Shown: positions 62,575 through 64,000 of the stretch, one piece after another
How the letters are laid out: each line of letters opens with the position of its first letter
Numbering within the stretch: position 1 is the first letter of the stretch
Origin: Kangiella geojedonensis
GTDB lineage: Bacteria; Pseudomonadota; Gammaproteobacteria; Enterobacterales; Kangiellaceae
Length of the DNA stretch: 64,000 nt
Reading direction: 5' to 3'
Assembly (NCBI RefSeq): GCF_000981765.1
Contig: NZ_CP010975.1
Coordinates: 1,984,001 to 2,048,000 of the forward strand
Made by a program: the position numbers and the translations under genes
Notes under the pieces: generated by a model
Told to the model about the DNA's origin: nothing
Databases searched by the model: none
Seen by the model: the letters and a program-made list of their open reading frames with translations, nothing else

Positions 62575-63782
62575 CAGGAACCACCGTTAACTTGCTGCAC
62601 GCTCGACCAAGTGGCAGTGCTTTGACCAAATAATTTAATAAAGCCAGTTGCTTCTTCGATACCCCAGTTAGCCTTCTGGGCATATTCAACATCTTTGTTA
62701 ATGATCATATGTGGGCTATTAACTGCCACCGCTTCAATGTGTCCAGCTGATATTTTCAACTCCACCGTGCCAGTGACGTTTTGTTGCGAGGACTGTAAAA
62801 ACTGCTGAATATTGGTAGTTAGCGGATCGAAGTAAAACCCTTGGTAGACTAAATCGATCCATTTTTTAGCGAGGTTTGGTTTGAAATGGTTTTGCTGCTG
62901 TGTCAACACGACTTCTTCCAGCGCCTTATGAGCTGCGAGTAACCCAAATAGAGCAGGTGCTTCGAATACAATCCGACCCTTCAAGCCAATAATCGTATCC
63001 CCTGTATAAATCCCCCGACCAACACCATAGTTTCCCAATGTTTGGTTTAACTGTTGCATGGCTTCTACGCCACTTACTTCATTACCATTGAGCTTTGTCA
63101 AAGCTCCCGCTACAAAATCAAGCGTGATGTAACTGGTATCATGACTAATATCTTCTGGGTTTTTCGTTAAAATGTATGTATTGCTTTCTGGTGCTTGCCA
63201 CTTATCGATCGCACCACCTGAAATGGTCACGCCCAATAAGTTTTCATTAACACTATAACTTTTGTGTACCGCGGAAACTTGATGTCCTTTTTGACTTAAG
63301 TAATCGATCTCATACTGCCTAACGTCTGTGACATTTTTTTGAATATCACGAATCGGTGATAAAACTGTTAAGTTACTTAATGCCTTAATCGATAGGTCGA
63401 AACGGACCTGATCATTGCCCATACCTGTGCAGCCGTGCGCGACGAAACCAGTTCCTAATCTTTTACACAGTTGAACGGCTTCTTTAGCAATTAAATAACG
63501 ATCAGCACACAACACTGGATATTGATCTTGATACAAAGCACTACCCCATATGAGCGGTTTCACAATGGTATCCCACAGCTCTTGCTGCCCGTCGACAGTC
63601 CAATGCTTTTCAGCCCCCAAATTAATAGCGGTTTGCTCAATCTCCTCAATGGTTTTTGTGCTAACACCACCAGTGTTGACAAATAACGTATGAACTTCGA
63701 AGCCTTGATCAATTAAATACGGCACACAAAAGCTGGTATCCAAGCCGCCTGAAAATGCTAAAACTACTTTTTCTTTACTCAC
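62574..63782 (-). CDS. argG: Argininosuccinate synthase (Xanthomonas type)
   Basis: 402 residues from GTG 63782, which has AAGGTG 6 bases upstream and matches homologue starts; another GTG at 63791 adds 3 residues. It joins citrulline and aspartate with ATP. The P-loop is VLAFSGGLDTSFCVPYL (about 6-22), followed by AHGCTGMGNDQVRFD. The sequence is of the type found in the acetylcitrulline pathway. It starts 10 bases past the argF' stop. Confidence 0.95.
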   Translation of the reverse strand: MSKEKVVLAFSGGLDTSFCVPYLIDQGFEVHTLFVNTGGVSTKTIEEIEQTAINLGAEKHWTVDGQQELWDTIVKPLIWGSALYQDQYPVLCADRYLIAKEAVQLCKRLGTGFVAHGCTGMGNDQVRFDLSIKALSNLTVLSPIRDIQKNVTDVRQYEIDYLSQKGHQVSAVHKSYSVNENLLGVTISGGAIDKWQAPESNTYILTKNPEDISHDTSYITLDFVAGALTKLNGNEVSGVEAMQQLNQTLGNYGVGRGIYTGDTIIGLKGRIVFEAPALFGLLAAHKALEEVVLTQQQNHFKPNLAKKWIDLVYQGFYFDPLTTNIQQFLQSSQQNVTGTVELKISAGHIEAVAVNSPHMIINKDVEYAQKANWGIEEATGFIKLFGQSTATWSSVQQVNGGS

Positions 63783-63792
63783 AGTATTCACC

Positions 63793-64000
63793 TTAAGAAT
63801 GATTAATTAACGTATTCATCATGGATTTCTGTACATGCAGACGATTTTCCGCTTCTTGAATCGCAATACAGTTTTTAGAGTCGACAACACCATCAGTCGC
63901 TTTGACGTTTCTTCTCATGGGCAAGCAGTGACTGAACAAGGCATTGTTAGTCTTCGCCATTTTTGCTTCATCAACCATGAAGTGCTTGTATTGATCACGC
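63793..64000 (-). CDS. argF': N-acetylornithine carbamoyltransferase, 3' part only
   Basis: Only the last 68 codons are in the window, starting RDQYKHFMVDEAKMAKT and including SHCLPMRRNVKATDGVVDS and CIAIQEAENRLHVQK. The HCLP motif of carbamoyltransferases and the MRRNVKATD segment match the acetylornithine enzyme of Xanthomonas rather than ordinary ArgF. It would be the first visible gene of the arginine operon, and its start lies past position 64000. Confidence 0.9.
   Translation of the reverse strand, partial: RDQYKHFMVDEAKMAKTNNALFSHCLPMRRNVKATDGVVDSKNCIAIQEAENRLHVQKSMMNTLINHS

Noticed and set aside
1-64000. CRISPR arrays, tRNA or rRNA genes
   Set aside because: No regularly spaced short repeats, no cloverleaf-type sequence and no rRNA stretch were seen on either strand.

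Overview
The window looks like chromosomal DNA of a marine or halophilic gammaproteobacterium, most like the genus Kangiella (inference from gene content; no search was run). Supporting traits are an arginine cluster of the Xanthomonas/Kangiella N-acetylcitrulline type with an acetylglutamate kinase-synthase fusion, a pyrophosphate-dependent phosphofructokinase, a membrane pyrophosphatase, FabV as enoyl reductase, and gammaproteobacterial blocks such as rpsF-rpsR-rplI, thrLABC, asnC/asnA, rnr-rlmB, yadGH and mpl-ubiX. Coding density is high and many genes carry clear intrinsic terminators.

Layout. 1-5.6 kb: a DEAD-box helicase start at the edge, a lipoprotein, a hydrolase-OsmC fusion, a DUF3592 membrane protein and two unknown genes. 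5.8-13.4 kb: fabV, a possible small RNA, a LON-domain protein with yadH-yadG, ubiX-mpl, and the PPi-phosphofructokinase gene behind a structured leader. 13.4-15.4 kb: the most foreign-looking stretch, with small hypothetical genes, a 65-bp direct repeat flanking a lone integron-cassette-like gene with attC-like sites, and a REP-like hairpin. 15.4-19.1 kb: a TonB-like protein, a rhomboid protease with a repeat-rich tail, and a zinc-finger membrane protein. 19.2-23.2 kb: membrane pyrophosphatase divergent from soluble pyrophosphatase, then an ECF sigma/anti-sigma pair preceded by a probable small RNA. 23.5-34.9 kb: mostly envelope and housekeeping genes (DUF2333 protein, copper chaperone, FAH hydrolase, metallo-beta-lactamase-fold enzyme, pldA, M16 protease, SRPBCC protein, dusA, DUF2799 lipoprotein, AhpD-like/TetR pair with twin operators). 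34.9-42.3 kb: htpX, yjbQ, alr, dnaB, a four-gene plus-strand insert (one gene broken by an amber codon), then rplI-rpsR-rpsF. 42.4-52.6 kb: the threonine operon with leader peptide and attenuator, asnC/asnA, an NRAMP-like transporter and pxpABC. 52.6-57.8 kb: rlmB-rnr, a small lipoprotein, hldE. 57.9-64 kb: argH-argC-argB/NAGS-argE'-argG-argF', read right to left, argF' running off the end.

How the genes fit together. PPi-phosphofructokinase, membrane PPase and soluble PPase imply that pyrophosphate is used as an energy currency. The arginine genes form one tightly overlapping operon using acetylated intermediates through citrulline. The threonine genes are controlled by transcription attenuation. 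The pxp genes with the NRAMP-like carrier suggest uptake and opening of 5-oxoproline.

The best leads for new biology are the solitary cassette with its flanking repeats, the probable small RNA upstream of the ECF sigma gene, two in-frame amber codons followed by coding-looking sequence, the folded leader of the phosphofructokinase gene, and the NRAMP-like protein without the metal-binding DPGN motif.
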